This document shows, in pieces, positions 15,614 to 24,692 of a stretch of 35,934 bases of DNA (positions are counted from its first letter, which is position 1; the number at the start of each line of letters is the position of its first letter). The notes beneath the pieces are model-generated. The model saw nothing but the letters and a program-made list of their open reading frames with translations. It was not told the DNA's origin and searched no databases. A program made the translations under genes and the position numbers. The stretch is taken from contig JACPTI010000064.1 of NCBI GenBank assembly GCA_016192845.1, forward strand, positions 73,601 to 109,534. The letters are read 5' to 3'. The stretch is from Acidobacteriota bacterium. GTDB lineage: Bacteria; Acidobacteriota; Vicinamibacteria; Vicinamibacterales; UBA2999.

Positions 15614-16732
15614 ATGCCGGCGCTCACGCGCTACCCCGTCCCGCAGGTTCGACGCGACCTCGCGAAGAAGATGGTGTTCGTGGCCGGGCCGCGCCAGGTC
15701 GGGAAGACGACGCTCGCCAGGAGCCTGCCCGGCGCCGACGCGGGCTACCTCAACTGGGATGTCGCCGAACATCGCGAGCGCATCCTGCGCCGCCAGCTTC
15801 CCTCGGCAAAGCTGTGGGTCTTCGATGAGCTCCACAAGTACCGAAGCTGGCGGAACTATCTCAAGGGTCTCTTCGACAGCCGCCGCACCGGCCAGCAGAT
15901 CCTCGTCACCGGAAGCGCCCGGCTCGAGTTCTACCGGTTCGGCGGTGACTCGCTCCAGGGCCGCTACCACCTCCTTCGCCTGCATCCGTTGTCCGTCGCC
16001 GAGCTGGGCGTCACCAAGCCTGCGGAGCTCCGGGACCTGCTGATGCTCGGCGGCTTTCCGGAGCCGTATTTCAGCGGCTCGGAAGTGGAGGCCCGCCGTT
16101 GGTCTCGCGACCACCGGACGCTGCTGATTCGCGAGGAGGTCGCCACGCTCGAGCGTGTGCAGGATCTCGGCAATCTCGAGCTCCTGATGCTGCGTCTGCC
16201 GGAGCTGGTTGGTTCACCGCTCTCGATCAACGCGCTGCGCGAGGATCTGCAGGTCGCCCATAAGACAGTGGTCCACTGGTTGCAGATTTTGGAACGGCTC
16301 TATGCGATCTTTCGCGTGGCGCCGTTCGGGGCACCGCGCATCCGGGCAGTCAAGAAGGAACAGAAGCACTACCACTGGGACTGGAGCGTCGTGCCGGAGC
16401 CGTTGGTCCGCTTCGAGAACCTGGTGGCCGGCCACCTCCTGAAATGGGTCCATTACGAGCAGGATGCCAGAGGTCGCGATCTCGAACTTCGGTACTTCCG
16501 CGACACGGATCGCCGGGAAGTCGACTTCGTCGTGATTGAGCGCCGCGTCCCGCGTCTGATGGTCGAATGCAAGTGGGGGGAGGCCGAAGTCGATCGCGCA
16601 CTCCGATACTTGAAGGCGCGATTTCCGAATTGCGAAGCGTGGCAGGTTTCAGCGAACGGGACGAAGGACTACGTCACACCAGACGATATTCGCGTGGCTC
16701 CAGTGATGCGCCTGCTTCCTGCGCTCGTCTGA
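15614..16732 (+). CDS. AAA ATPase with DUF4143 and PD-(D/E)xK-like C-terminus
   Basis: A 372-residue P-loop ATPase of the widespread AAA_14/DUF4143 family, whose cellular role is unproven. Walker A is GPRQVGKTT (25-33), Walker B LWVFDE (67-72), and a sensor-like ILVTGSARLE follows. The middle contains LHPLSVAELG and the GGFPEPYF motif typical of the family, then a winged-helix-like segment (SINALREDLQVAHKTVVHWLQILERLYAIFRV). The C-terminus carries REVDFVVIER and LMVECKWGE, a nuclease-fold signature (D, ExK). The gene looks intact amid decayed neighbours, has its own promoter and palindrome, and such genes are often horizontally acquired. Confidence 0.9.
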   Translation: MPALTRYPVPQVRRDLAKKMVFVAGPRQVGKTTLARSLPGADAGYLNWDVAEHRERILRRQLPSAKLWVFDELHKYRSWRNYLKGLFDSRRTGQQILVTGSARLEFYRFGGDSLQGRYHLLRLHPLSVAELGVTKPAELRDLLMLGGFPEPYFSGSEVEARRWSRDHRTLLIREEVATLERVQDLGNLELLMLRLPELVGSPLSINALREDLQVAHKTVVHWLQILERLYAIFRVAPFGAPRIRAVKKEQKHYHWDWSVVPEPLVRFENLVAGHLLKWVHYEQDARGRDLELRYFRDTDRREVDFVVIERRVPRLMVECKWGEAEVDRALRYLKARFPNCEAWQVSANGTKDYVTPDDIRVAPVMRLLPALV

Positions 16733-17053
16733 TCGCCGGCGCTCGCGAGGCAACATTGACGCCCGTGAAGGACCAGGCCGGCCGCTCGACCAAAGTCGAG
16801 GGCGCGCCCGCGCAGGCCGCCTTCCAGCCGGAGAGCATGGACCTGGCCAGCGCCAAGGGCAATCGCTGGTCGGACCCGAAGCTGCGCGAGTGGCAGGGCG
16901 ACTCCGGGACCTTGCACCGATTCAGTTGGAGCGGCTGAACACGCTCGCGTGCATCCGCGTGCGACAGGACGAGGCGGCGTCAGGGCTGCGCCGGACAGCG
17001 CGGGGCGAGGCTCTGCACCGCCGTCGCGTTGATCCGATCGCCGCCCGGATGTG
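16733..17053. other. Gene-poor gap with a possible coding remnant
   Basis: Between the DUF4143 gene and the kinase remnant there is no convincing gene. On the plus strand, about 16745-16938 reads as a clean stretch (TPVKDQAGRSTKVEG, then FQPESMDLASAKGNRW, then LREWQGDSGTLHRFSWSG, stop) in the frame of an open reading frame that overlaps the DUF4143 gene. Its composition looks protein-like but I do not recognise it; it may be the end of a lost gene. Confidence 0.3.
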
Positions 17054-17805
17054 TTAGCGCGGCGTCAGTCGCTTCAGCTCCTCTGTCCAGTTTTGCACGA
17101 CGATGATGCGGGGCGGTGTTTCGGACATCTGCTCCCCTGAAACGGCCTGCTTGATCATCAGGAATCGCTGGCCGTCGGGAGACACGTCGTACGTACGCGC
17201 ACCGAGCTGCCCCGAACCGAAGTACTTGCCCGCGAACACTGGGCGCGGGCTTTCGGCACGAAAGCGCGGGCGGAGCTGAACGGGAACTGCCATGACCGTT
17301 CCCGGCGGGACGAAGTAGAATAGCTCCCGTCCGTTCCGGCCCCAGATCGGGTACGAACCGCCCCCCGACGACACCTGCCATCGTCCCGCCTCGACCTCGG
17401 GCGCCCATCGGACTCCTCGAGGCTATGGATCGCGGCAATGTGCGGGTGATTCAGCGTCGCGAGCAGGCGGGCTTCCCGCTCGAAGCGCGCCCGGCGACTC
17501 GGATCGTGCGCGACGGAGGCCGGGAGCACCTTCATGGCGACGTCGCGACCCAGTTTCGTGTCCCGGGCCCGATACACTTCACCCATGCCGCCGGCGCCGA
17601 GAAGGGCAAGCAGGCTGTACGCCCCGATCCGCCGGCCTGCGAGTGCGCCTGGCGCATCCGTCAGCACGGCAGCCGCGACGGCGCCGACGGACCCGTCGAG
17701 AAACGCCTCAGCGGTCTGGGCATGCGCCAGGAGCGCCTCAACCGCACGCCGCAACGCCTCATCGTCGCCGCACGCGGCCGCCACGAAGACGATAGGAACG
17801 ATTAG
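17054..17805 (-). pseudogene. Serine/threonine kinase-propeller with internal deletion
   Basis: Reading from the right, the frame begins inside the N-terminal regulatory region (VAAACGDDEALRRAVEALLAHAQTAEAFL), continues through [13 protein letters not shown] and VAMKVLPASVAHDP, and stops making sense after HPHIAAIHSLEESDG. In a different frame the sequence then resumes directly with propeller C-terminus (EVEAGRWQVSSGGG, YPIWGRNGRELFYF, YDVSPDGQRFLMIK) and ends IIVVQNWTEELKRLTPR. Several hundred residues, including the catalytic loop, membrane span and most blades, are missing and the halves are out of frame; the normal start is also missing. It cannot make a kinase. Confidence 0.85.
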
Positions 17806-17828
17806 GCGCAGGTTTCGGAAGATCGGTT

Positions 17829-18392
17829 ATGCGACCGCCCCTACCCCTCCCGCCCGGCACAGCCCCTCCCGCCAGGCACAGCGCTGGCGGCGGTGTCGGC
17901 ATCCACATGGTCGAGATGGCGGCGATCTTCGGCGCGCGCGTCGCGGGCCTCGAGGCCGGCGCGGGTAAATTCGAGGCGATCCGCCGTGCGGGCGGTACGC
18001 CGGTGCTCTCGCGCTCGTTCGACGCGATCGATCTGCGTCCTGCGTTCGATGACGAGGCGCCGACCGTCGTCATCGATCTCCTCGGATCGAAGGCGAGCCT
18101 GGCGTGGGCGCTCCGCGTGCTGCCGCTCGGCGGCCGCCTCGTCGTGCTGACCACGTTTCGCGACGTCGATATCGTGGTCAGCCCGCGCGACCTCGTGCTG
18201 CGGGAATTGACGGTCTCCGGGTCGCGGTACGCGTCGAAGGCGGAGCTGCGCGAGTCCGCGGAACTGGTGGCCACCGGCCGAATCCATCCCGTCGTGTCAC
18301 AGGTGGTCCCGCCGACGCAGGTGGAGGACGTGCATCGCGCCCTGCGGGAGGGGACGCTGATCGGGCGCGGTGCTATCGACTGGACAATCTGA
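17829..18392 (+). pseudogene. N-terminally truncated zinc-type alcohol dehydrogenase (MDR family)
   Basis: From about base 17882 the frame encodes the Rossmann half of a medium-chain dehydrogenase/quinone reductase: SAGGGVGIHMVEMAAIFGARVAGLEAG (NAD(P)-binding GGGVG), VIDLLGSKASLAWALRVLPLGGRLVVL, and the C-terminal HPVVSQVVPPTQVEDVHRAL. The entire N-terminal catalytic domain with its zinc ligands is absent; the first 18 codons come from a 19-bp tandem duplication (17844-17862 and 17863-17881). The product could not be a normal enzyme. Its left edge abuts the left-truncated kinase remnant, so one deletion may have cut both genes. Confidence 0.8.
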
Positions 18393-18425
18393 GGCCTCAG
18401 GCCTCAGGCCCCAGGCTCCAGGGCT
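18391..18425. repeat. GAGGCCTCAGGCCTCAGGCC palindromic array
   Basis: Two copies of the palindromic CAGGCCT/AGGCCTC word, followed by degenerate CCCCAGGCTCCAGGGCT, lie between the convergent dehydrogenase remnant and the kinase at 18435. The array can form a hairpin and may end transcription from both sides. Related words occur at 21684 and 24703. Confidence 0.7.
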
Positions 18426-18434
18426 GAAGCATCC

Positions 18435-21149
18435 TCAGAAATCGTCGAGGATCCAGGCGTTGCTCTCGAAGAGCATGCCTGCAGTGGCCACGTATCGGCC
18501 ATCGGGGGAAGGAACTTGGCGAACGTGCCACTCGTTCGGTTCATCGCGGAGAACGATCACGCGGCCGTTCAGATCAAGCCGGAGGATCGCATCGCTGACC
18601 AACCGCGGACCTTTCGCAGGGAACCCTTGTAGCCACAGCCAGTCGCCTGTTGCTGCCCACGCGACGAACTCGAAGGCGGTCCAGCCGCTCACCGAAAGAT
18701 CACGCGCTGCGCCTGCGGTCAGGTCAACGATGTGCACGTGGCTGCCGAAATCAACCACAGCCGCGCGGGAGCCGTCGGGCGCAAGATCCCAGTTCACGAA
18801 GCCGGGCGAATCGAGGGGAAAGCGAGCCAGCTCGCGTCCGCGGCCTTGAATCGGATCGAATTCGGTCAGCGCGAGGTGAGTCTCGGACAGCTCGCCGACC
18901 ACACATCGGCGCGCAGGGGGGACTGAGCACCGAAAATCGGCGACCTCGACCACGTCTCGGGAGGACGCAGAATCTGGAGATACGCGTCGGGGACCAGGCA
19001 TGACGAGCTCTGACGGTCCGCCGCCGGCCGGGGCCCGCGTCAAGTTGCCCCCTCGCCAGAACAGGAGCCACGCGGCATCAGCGCTCAAGCGGGGGAACTC
19101 TTCTTGGTCTGATGTCACGACAAGCGGCTCGGCGGCACCCGCGTCGATCCGTTGCCTGAACAGGTCCCACGTTCCGCCGCGATTCGAATGGAACAGGACG
19201 GCCGCCCCATCATGAGTCCACCCGGCAGCATAGTCGTGCCGCTCGTCGAGAGTCAGGCGTCGGAGCGCGCCGAGGGAGGTTCCGTTCCGTTCCAGTGGTG
19301 CCACATACACGTCGGGTTGGCCGCGCTCTCTGAGGAAACTCAGACGCCCCGCATCAGAAGTGACCCGGACATCACGAATATTGAAGCCTGTGATTTCGGT
19401 CAACCGTCGCGGTTCACCTGTCGTGGTGGCCGTCTCCACGTCGATGTCGACCTCCCACAGGTTCGAGCTGAATTCGTTCGGCGGTAGCTCCCGGCGCGCA
19501 AAAACGAAGCGCCCGTCTGGAAGCCATGCGAACGGCAGAACGCCACGCCACCATTGGAACAATCGGGCGGAATCGTCCAACACGACGCTTTCCTGGCCAG
19601 TGGCGAGGACGATAGTCCGGATGGAATTGCCCCTCGCGGCAGCATAGGAACCCCACAGCACCCGCTGTCCGTCCGGCGACCACCCGACCTGCCAGAACAA
19701 TTCGCGTCCCGTCGCAGACACGATCCGGCGTGGTTGCTCGCCGCCCGTGCCCATGACCCATACGTCACTGACGGGGTACGTTGCCGGCAAGAATGCGATC
19801 TGCTTCCCATCGGGCGACACTGCGGCTCGCCAACCATCTTCTCGCAGCTTCCTGGGTGTGCCGCCCAGGATCGACACGCTGTACAGGCTCATGACCTCGT
19901 CGGTCGGTGAATGGCCGGCCGCCAGCAACCGCGTGCCGTCAGGGAACCAGCTCAAATCCCAGAATCGAAACCCTGCGGGAAGTGGCACTGCGTGCGTCTC
20001 GCCCGAATCAACGAAACGCAAGTACAGACCGTCTGGGTCGGTGTACGCGAGATATCGACCGTCCGGCGAGACCGCGGCACCGGTGACCGGCAGGTTCGAC
20101 GGGTTGGCGGTGAGCTGAATCTGCCGCAGCTCGGCCGAGCGGGCCAGCGGCCCTGCCATACGATCCCGTGACAGCCACCCGCCAACGAAGGCGAGGGCCG
20201 CCACGAACGCCACCGAAGCAGCAAAGATCAGCGTGCCGCTCCGTGAGCGTAAGGCTGGCGTCCTCGCAGGCGGCGCTGCGGCGTCCCCTGACTCCAGTTC
20301 GTTCTTCAGATCCTCGAGGTCGCTTCGCAGGTCGATTGCACTCTGGTAGCGCCGCTGTGGGTCCTTCTCCAGGCACCGTCGGACGAGGCGCCCAAAGTGG
20401 CGCGGCAGATCCGCTTTGATCGCGGCGAGGCTCGGCGGACTGTCGCGCAGAATCGCCGTCATCACCGAGAGCGCCGTCTCGCCCTTGAACGGCCGATCTC
20501 CCGTGGCCAACTCGTACAACACGGTGCCGAGCGAGAAGATGTCGGAGCGATGGTCGACGGTTCTTCCCTCCGCCTGCTCCGGAGACATGTAGGCGACCGT
20601 GCCTACGATCTGGCCCTCGCGCGTCACGTGTTCGGTGGCCAACTGGCTGAGGACAGTTGCGCCGGGCGCCTCTCGCAGCTTCGCCAGGCCGAAGTCGAGT
20701 ACCTTGATCTGACCGTCGTCGCCGACCATCACGTTACCGGGCTTGACGTCCCGATGAACAACCCCGCGCTCGTGTGCCGCCGCCAGCGCGTCAGTCAGCG
20801 GAACCGCAACGTCCAGCAACTGGCGAACGGCCATTCCGCCGCGCGGAATCAGCTCGGAGAGTGTGCGGCCCCGCACGAGCTGCATCGTAATGAAACTGAC
20901 GCCATCGGCTTCTTCAAGGGAGTAGATCGTGACGATATGCGGATGATCGAGCGCCGCTATCGTCTTCGCTTCGCGCTCGAATCGTTCGCGACGTTCGGGA
21001 TCCAGCGCAACGGCTGGTGGCAGGATTTTGAGCGCGACATCCCGCGCCAGCCGGGGATCGTGCGCCCGATACACTTCGCCCATCCCGCCGGCCCCGATCA
21101 GGCCGACGATCTCGTAGACGCCGACACGCGTGCCCGGCGCTAACGACAT
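18435..21149 (-). CDS. Membrane serine/threonine kinase with C-terminal beta-propeller
   Basis: An intact 904-residue protein, the reference for the broken copies in this window. The kinase domain (about 12-280) has GAGGMGEVY, Lys41, HRDVKPGN (132-139), DFG (152-154) and YMSPEQAEG. A single membrane span is predicted at about 307-326 (LIFAASVAFVAALAFVGGWL). The remaining 570 residues are WD40/TolB-like blades: VSPDGRYLAYTDPDG, SWFPDGTRLLAAG, VSPDGKQIAFLP, GWSPDGQRVLWGS, LAPDGSRAAVVD and VPSPDGRYVATAG. The cytoplasmic kinase is thus probably linked to an extracytoplasmic propeller sensor whose ligand is unknown. The ATG is preceded by AGGAG, and a TATAAT box lies just upstream. Confidence 0.94.
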   Translation of the reverse strand: MSLAPGTRVGVYEIVGLIGAGGMGEVYRAHDPRLARDVALKILPPAVALDPERRERFEREAKTIAALDHPHIVTIYSLEEADGVSFITMQLVRGRTLSELIPRGGMAVRQLLDVAVPLTDALAAAHERGVVHRDVKPGNVMVGDDGQIKVLDFGLAKLREAPGATVLSQLATEHVTREGQIVGTVAYMSPEQAEGRTVDHRSDIFSLGTVLYELATGDRPFKGETALSVMTAILRDSPPSLAAIKADLPRHFGRLVRRCLEKDPQRRYQSAIDLRSDLEDLKNELESGDAAAPPARTPALRSRSGTLIFAASVAFVAALAFVGGWLSRDRMAGPLARSAELRQIQLTANPSNLPVTGAAVSPDGRYLAYTDPDGLYLRFVDSGETHAVPLPAGFRFWDLSWFPDGTRLLAAGHSPTDEVMSLYSVSILGGTPRKLREDGWRAAVSPDGKQIAFLPATYPVSDVWVMGTGGEQPRRIVSATGRELFWQVGWSPDGQRVLWGSYAAARGNSIRTIVLATGQESVVLDDSARLFQWWRGVLPFAWLPDGRFVFARRELPPNEFSSNLWEVDIDVETATTTGEPRRLTEITGFNIRDVRVTSDAGRLSFLRERGQPDVYVAPLERNGTSLGALRRLTLDERHDYAAGWTHDGAAVLFHSNRGGTWDLFRQRIDAGAAEPLVVTSDQEEFPRLSADAAWLLFWRGGNLTRAPAGGGPSELVMPGPRRVSPDSASSRDVVEVADFRCSVPPARRCVVGELSETHLALTEFDPIQGRGRELARFPLDSPGFVNWDLAPDGSRAAVVDFGSHVHIVDLTAGAARDLSVSGWTAFEFVAWAATGDWLWLQGFPAKGPRLVSDAILRLDLNGRVIVLRDEPNEWHVRQVPSPDGRYVATAGMLFESNAWILDDF

Positions 21150-21172
21150 CGAGCTCCTGTCAGGTCGTGCGG

Positions 21173-21178
21173 ATTATA
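21173..21178 (-). promoter_or_regulatory. Consensus -10 box of the kinase-propeller gene
   Basis: On the minus strand TATAAT lies 23 bases before the ATG at 21149, leaving a leader of about 16-18 nt with AGGAG at the expected distance. The -35 (about TTTCTG) is weak. Confidence 0.5.
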
Positions 21179-21323
21179 CGGGAACCAGCTGTACGCAGAA
21201 ACGAACGTCGCTCTGGCCGCCCGACGTGGCAAAAACTGCAATGTTCCAGCGACGACTAGTGTCATTTGGGCCGAATTCTGCCTGGCATGGGGGTGGCATC
21301 GTCCGCCTCGACTGGAGGTGACG

Positions 21324-21524
21324 ATGCTAACCTTGGTATTTAAACGCGCGCAGCGCGCGGTGTTTGTCGATAAACTGCCGGACGCAGCGAATCTCGCGCT
21401 GGCGGCGCTCGTATTCGGGCAATTCCTCGAGGGGACGTTTTCGACGCCGTTGGCTCTGCTCGGTTTTGGAGCTTGGGTATTCTTTGGTGCCGCTGCGGTG
21501 ATCTTCGCCGGAGGAACTGAATGA
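21324..21524 (+). CDS. Small two-helix membrane protein
   Basis: A 66-residue protein beginning MLTLVFKRAQRAVFVDKLPD with two predicted membrane helices (about 22-39 and 43-63) and an acidic end GGTE. GGAGG lies 5 bases before ATG 21324; a GTG two codons earlier is possible but too close to that site. The stop overlaps the start of the next tiny gene as ATGA. I recognise no family. The short juxtamembrane KLPDAANLALAALVFGQFL looks like part of a conserved small integral protein, perhaps an accessory subunit. Confidence 0.65.
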   Translation: MLTLVFKRAQRAVFVDKLPDAANLALAALVFGQFLEGTFSTPLALLGFGAWVFFGAAAVIFAGGTE

Positions 21525-21640
21525 TGACCGGCCTGTATATCCTGTTCGGCGGGATGGCGCTGGTTGTGGCGATCGTGCTGCTGCTTGACTGGCTCGGCCG
21601 GCGCCGGCAGCGGCAGTCGCTCCAGCGCCCGGCCCACTGA
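21521..21640 (+). CDS. 39-residue single-span membrane protein
   Basis: Reads MMTGLYILFGGMALVVAI then VLLLDWLGRRRQRQSLQRPAH: one membrane helix (residues 4-23) and a strongly basic tail. The first ATG overlaps the TGA of the preceding small gene (ATGA), and GGAGG lies 6 bases upstream inside that gene, which argues for real coupled translation. The shape resembles small regulatory or stabilising subunits such as KdpF-like peptides, but no homology is claimed. Confidence 0.6.
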   Translation: MMTGLYILFGGMALVVAIVLLLDWLGRRRQRQSLQRPAH

Positions 21641-21683
21641 CGCGCCGGTCGCGTCCCACTCGCCGCCGTCCTGTCGCCTCGGG

Positions 21684-21710
21684 GCCTGAGGCTTGAAACA
21701 GCCTCGAGGC
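21684..21710. terminator. Bidirectional hairpin between convergent genes
   Basis: GCCTGAGGCT and AGCCTCGAGGC flank a TGAAAC loop, in the space between the tiny membrane protein and the end of the tldE-like gene. No strong T-run follows. The stem shares the GAGGC/GCCTC style of the elements at 18391 and 24703. Confidence 0.6.
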
Positions 21711-21725
21711 GTGGCGCCTTCGAGC

Positions 21726-23099
21726 TCAGACCGCGTCCGACAGCGACGTAAAGTTGAAGTCGCGTATCCGCAGCGCCGGCATCATGCGTCCGGCCGCCGT
21801 CGGCTCGGGGCGGCCGATGTCTTCCAGCCGGTTCAGCATCAGGAGCGGGCTCTCGTTCCAGCGGAAGTTCTTGAGCGGCCGCACGACCTTGCCGTTCTCG
21901 ATGAGGAACACGCCGTCGCGCGTCAGGCCGGTCTGCAGCACGGTGCGCGGGTCGAGCGAGCGGATATAGAAGAAATGCGTGACGAGCACGCCGCGCGGAC
22001 AGCCGGCGATCAGCTCGTCGGTGCTCCTGGCACCGCCGGCCAGCGTGAGCCCGCCCAGCAGGGGCGCACCCGTCGGCTGCTTCCCCTGCTTCTGCGCCCA
22101 GAAGCGCGTGTACGACAGGTTCCGCAGCACGCCGTTCTCAATCCACACGGTGCGCTTGATGGGCAGCCCCTCGTTGTCGAACGGCGCGCCGCGCAGGTTG
22201 GGGTCGGCCGGGTCCGAATAGAGCATCACCCGCTCGTCGACGACCCTCTCGCCCAGCCGCGTGGCGCCGCCCGCCTTTGAGAATGCGCTCCGGCCCTCGC
22301 CGGCGGCGCGTGCGCTGAGCGCGCCGGCGAGGAGCGGCACCAGGTCGTTGACCGCCTGGGGCTCGAGCACGGCCGTGTACAAGCCGGGATCGAGTGCCTC
22401 GGGGTTGCGGCTGGCAACCGCCTTCCGCGCGGCCACGCGGCCGAGCGCGGCCGGATCGACCGTGCCCCAGTCGCGCGACCCGGCGCTCGCCCAGCCGCTC
22501 CCCGTACCGTCCGGCGTCCGGGCAGTGACCGACAGCTCGGCGTCCGTGGTCTGGTGGTAGGCAAACAGACCCGCGCTCGTCGCCACGGCGATCGTGCGCG
22601 CGCGTGCCTCGAGATACCCGGCCACGAAGACGCTGCCTGCCGGCTTCCCCGCTTCGAGCGCCGCGTCCACCACGCGCTTGACGGCCGCCGCGCGCGCGTC
22701 GCCGGTCAATCCCGCCGTCCGGTCGATGAACGCGTCGGACGCGATGTAGGTCTCGGGACCGAGCTCCGGCATCAGCTCGGGATCGTCCGGCGACAGCCGC
22801 GCGAGGCGCGCGGCGAGCTCGACGGTTCGTTTCAGCGCCGCGTCATCCAGCACGTTGGTCGAGGCCGACGCGCGGCGCCTGCCGACCGTCGCCGTCACGG
22901 TGAGCTCGGTGTCGGCGGTGTCACCCGATGTGGTGATGCTGGCGTCCGCGAAGCGCGTGTTGCCGTGCGACTCGCTCGTGATGTGCACGCGCGTCTGGTC
23001 GGCCGCGCTGAGGCGCAGCATGCGGTCGGCCAGCGCCTTCGCCTCCTCACGGGACAGCAGCCCGAAGCCGGCGGCCGCCGCTCCGCTCTGGGCGCTCAT
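21726..23099 (-). CDS. TldE/PmbA-family subunit of a TldD/TldE-type metalloprotease
   Basis: A 457-residue PmbA/TldA superfamily protein lacking the HExxxH metal site, so it is the TldE-like partner of the adjacent TldD. Family features include TRFADASITTSGDTADTELTVTATVGRR near residue 50, FDNEGLPIKRTVWIENGVLRN, and a C-terminal GVFLIENGKVVRPLKNFRWNESPLLMLNRLEDIG. TldD/TldE heterodimers degrade unfolded peptides and mature or degrade certain peptides (microcin B17, CcdA in E. coli). The start overlaps the TldD stop by four bases (ATGA). It has no signal peptide, unlike its partner. Confidence 0.92.
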   Translation of the reverse strand: MSAQSGAAAAGFGLLSREEAKALADRMLRLSAADQTRVHITSESHGNTRFADASITTSGDTADTELTVTATVGRRRASASTNVLDDAALKRTVELAARLARLSPDDPELMPELGPETYIASDAFIDRTAGLTGDARAAAVKRVVDAALEAGKPAGSVFVAGYLEARARTIAVATSAGLFAYHQTTDAELSVTARTPDGTGSGWASAGSRDWGTVDPAALGRVAARKAVASRNPEALDPGLYTAVLEPQAVNDLVPLLAGALSARAAGEGRSAFSKAGGATRLGERVVDERVMLYSDPADPNLRGAPFDNEGLPIKRTVWIENGVLRNLSYTRFWAQKQGKQPTGAPLLGGLTLAGGARSTDELIAGCPRGVLVTHFFYIRSLDPRTVLQTGLTRDGVFLIENGKVVRPLKNFRWNESPLLMLNRLEDIGRPEPTAAGRMMPALRIRDFNFTSLSDAV

Positions 23100-24685
23100 G
23101 ACGTCCGTCCCGTGTTGAGGATCGTGACGTTCCGGAACCGCGCCGGCACGCAGCCATGGCTGACCGAATTCGACTGAACCGGCTCACCCTTGCCGTCATC
23201 GAAGGCCCCGCCCAGCCAGTAGGAGCGCTTACCGCCGACGAGATCCATCGAGTTCCAGAAGACCGGCGTGCTGCTCTGGTAGGCGACGTCGCGCAGCATC
23301 GCGGCGACCTTGCCGTTGCGGATCTCGTAGAAGGCCTGGCCGGAGAACTGGAAGTTGTAGCGCTGATGATCGATGGACCACGAGCCGCTGTGGCGAATCA
23401 GGATGCCGCGCTCGGTGTCGGCGACGATCTCATCCACGCCGATATCGCGCTCTCCGGGCAGCAGCGAGATATTTGGCATGCGCTGGAACTGCACCGCCTT
23501 CCACGACTCGGCAAACGAGCAGCCGTGCGACCGCTTCACGCCGGTCAGTCCGGCAATCCGGGCCGCCTGCTCGCGCGTGGTCTGGTAATCCTTGAAGAGG
23601 CCGCGCTCGATGATCAGCCACTGGTCCGCCGGCACCCCCTCGTCATCCCAGGCCACCCGGGAGAGCGACCCCTCCTGCGTGCGGTCGGCCTGCACGTTCA
23701 TGAAATCGGGCCCATAGCGAAGGCGGCCGATCATCTTCTCGGGCGGCGCGACGAAGCTGGTACCCGCGAAATTGGCTTCCAGGCCGGACGCGCGATCGAG
23801 CTCCGTGGGATGACCAATCGACTCGTGGATCGTCAGCCAGAGATTCGTTGGCTCGAGGATGAGATCCCATTGCCCCGCCTCGACCGGCTTTGCCGCGAGC
23901 TTCTCGGCAGCCAGCGACGCCCACCGTTCGGCGTTCCCCGGCATGCCGAGCGATTCGACGTACTCCCAGCCCTCGCCCCGCGGCGCCAGCTCCTCCTCGT
24001 AGCTCTGAAAGTCGCCGTCGCCCACGGCAGTCGCCGAGCACCACGGACCGACCTTGATCAGCGCCTGCGTGACGTTCGTCCCTTCCGAGGTCACCAGGGT
24101 CTTGACCTCGCGACGCTGGGAGACGCCCGAGCTCACGAACCTGACACCCTTCACCTTGAGCGCCGCCTCGTTGGCCGCGAGCAGGAGCGCGATCTTCTCC
24201 TCGAGCGGGACATCGAAGGGATCGCGGCGCACCGGCGTCATCCACATGCCCGTAACCGGCGTGACGGGCGCCAGCTCGACGCGGCGCCGCCGGATCGTGC
24301 GGGCCGCGCGTGACAGCGCTGCCGCGTCCCGGGCGGCTGCCTGAACGGCCGGGCGGGTCATCGTGCTCGTCGCGGCGAATCCCCAGCAGCCGTCGACGAG
24401 CGTCCGGACACCAAGCCCGTACGACTCGCTGTCGCTGACGCTGCTCACCTGCCGCTCGCGGGTGACGATGGTCTGATTGCGGTAGCGGCCGATGCGGACA
24501 TCGGCATACGATGCGCCTGCGGCGCGTGCGGCGTCGAGCGCGTCCATGGCGAGGTCCAGCGCCGCGGCCTCGGCCGCTCGCGCTGGCACGGCCTGCACGG
24601 TTGCCTCGGCGCGCAGACGCTGGGCCGCCCCCAGCGACGCGGCGGCGGCCAGGGTGGTCTTGATGAAGTCACGGCGGCTGGCCAT
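23096..24685 (-). CDS. tldD: TldD-family metallopeptidase with Tat signal peptide
   Basis: A 529-residue TldD-type zinc peptidase. The metal site HESIGH lies at residues 287-292 (TIHESIGHPTELDRASG), and the C-terminal NVTILNTGRTS matches family ends. Unusually it begins MASRRDFIKTTLAAAASLGAAQRLRAEA, a twin-arginine signal (SRRDFIK, hydrophobic stretch, small-residue cleavage region), so it may be folded in the cytosol and exported; E. coli TldD is cytosolic. It is followed by a coupled TldE-like subunit without its own signal, which could be carried along as a complex. On the minus strand TATAAA ends 7 bases before the ATG and no Shine-Dalgarno is evident. Confidence 0.92.
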   Translation of the reverse strand: MASRRDFIKTTLAAAASLGAAQRLRAEATVQAVPARAAEAAALDLAMDALDAARAAGASYADVRIGRYRNQTIVTRERQVSSVSDSESYGLGVRTLVDGCWGFAATSTMTRPAVQAAARDAAALSRAARTIRRRRVELAPVTPVTGMWMTPVRRDPFDVPLEEKIALLLAANEAALKVKGVRFVSSGVSQRREVKTLVTSEGTNVTQALIKVGPWCSATAVGDGDFQSYEEELAPRGEGWEYVESLGMPGNAERWASLAAEKLAAKPVEAGQWDLILEPTNLWLTIHESIGHPTELDRASGLEANFAGTSFVAPPEKMIGRLRYGPDFMNVQADRTQEGSLSRVAWDDEGVPADQWLIIERGLFKDYQTTREQAARIAGLTGVKRSHGCSFAESWKAVQFQRMPNISLLPGERDIGVDEIVADTERGILIRHSGSWSIDHQRYNFQFSGQAFYEIRNGKVAAMLRDVAYQSSTPVFWNSMDLVGGKRSYWLGGAFDDGKGEPVQSNSVSHGCVPARFRNVTILNTGRTS

Positions 24686-24692
24686 GTGCGCC

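Noticed and set aside
13361..18392. Integrated mobile element or prophage
   Set aside because: The decayed zone has no integrase, transposase, att-like direct repeats or tRNA gene; it looks like in-place deletion of kinase and other genes.
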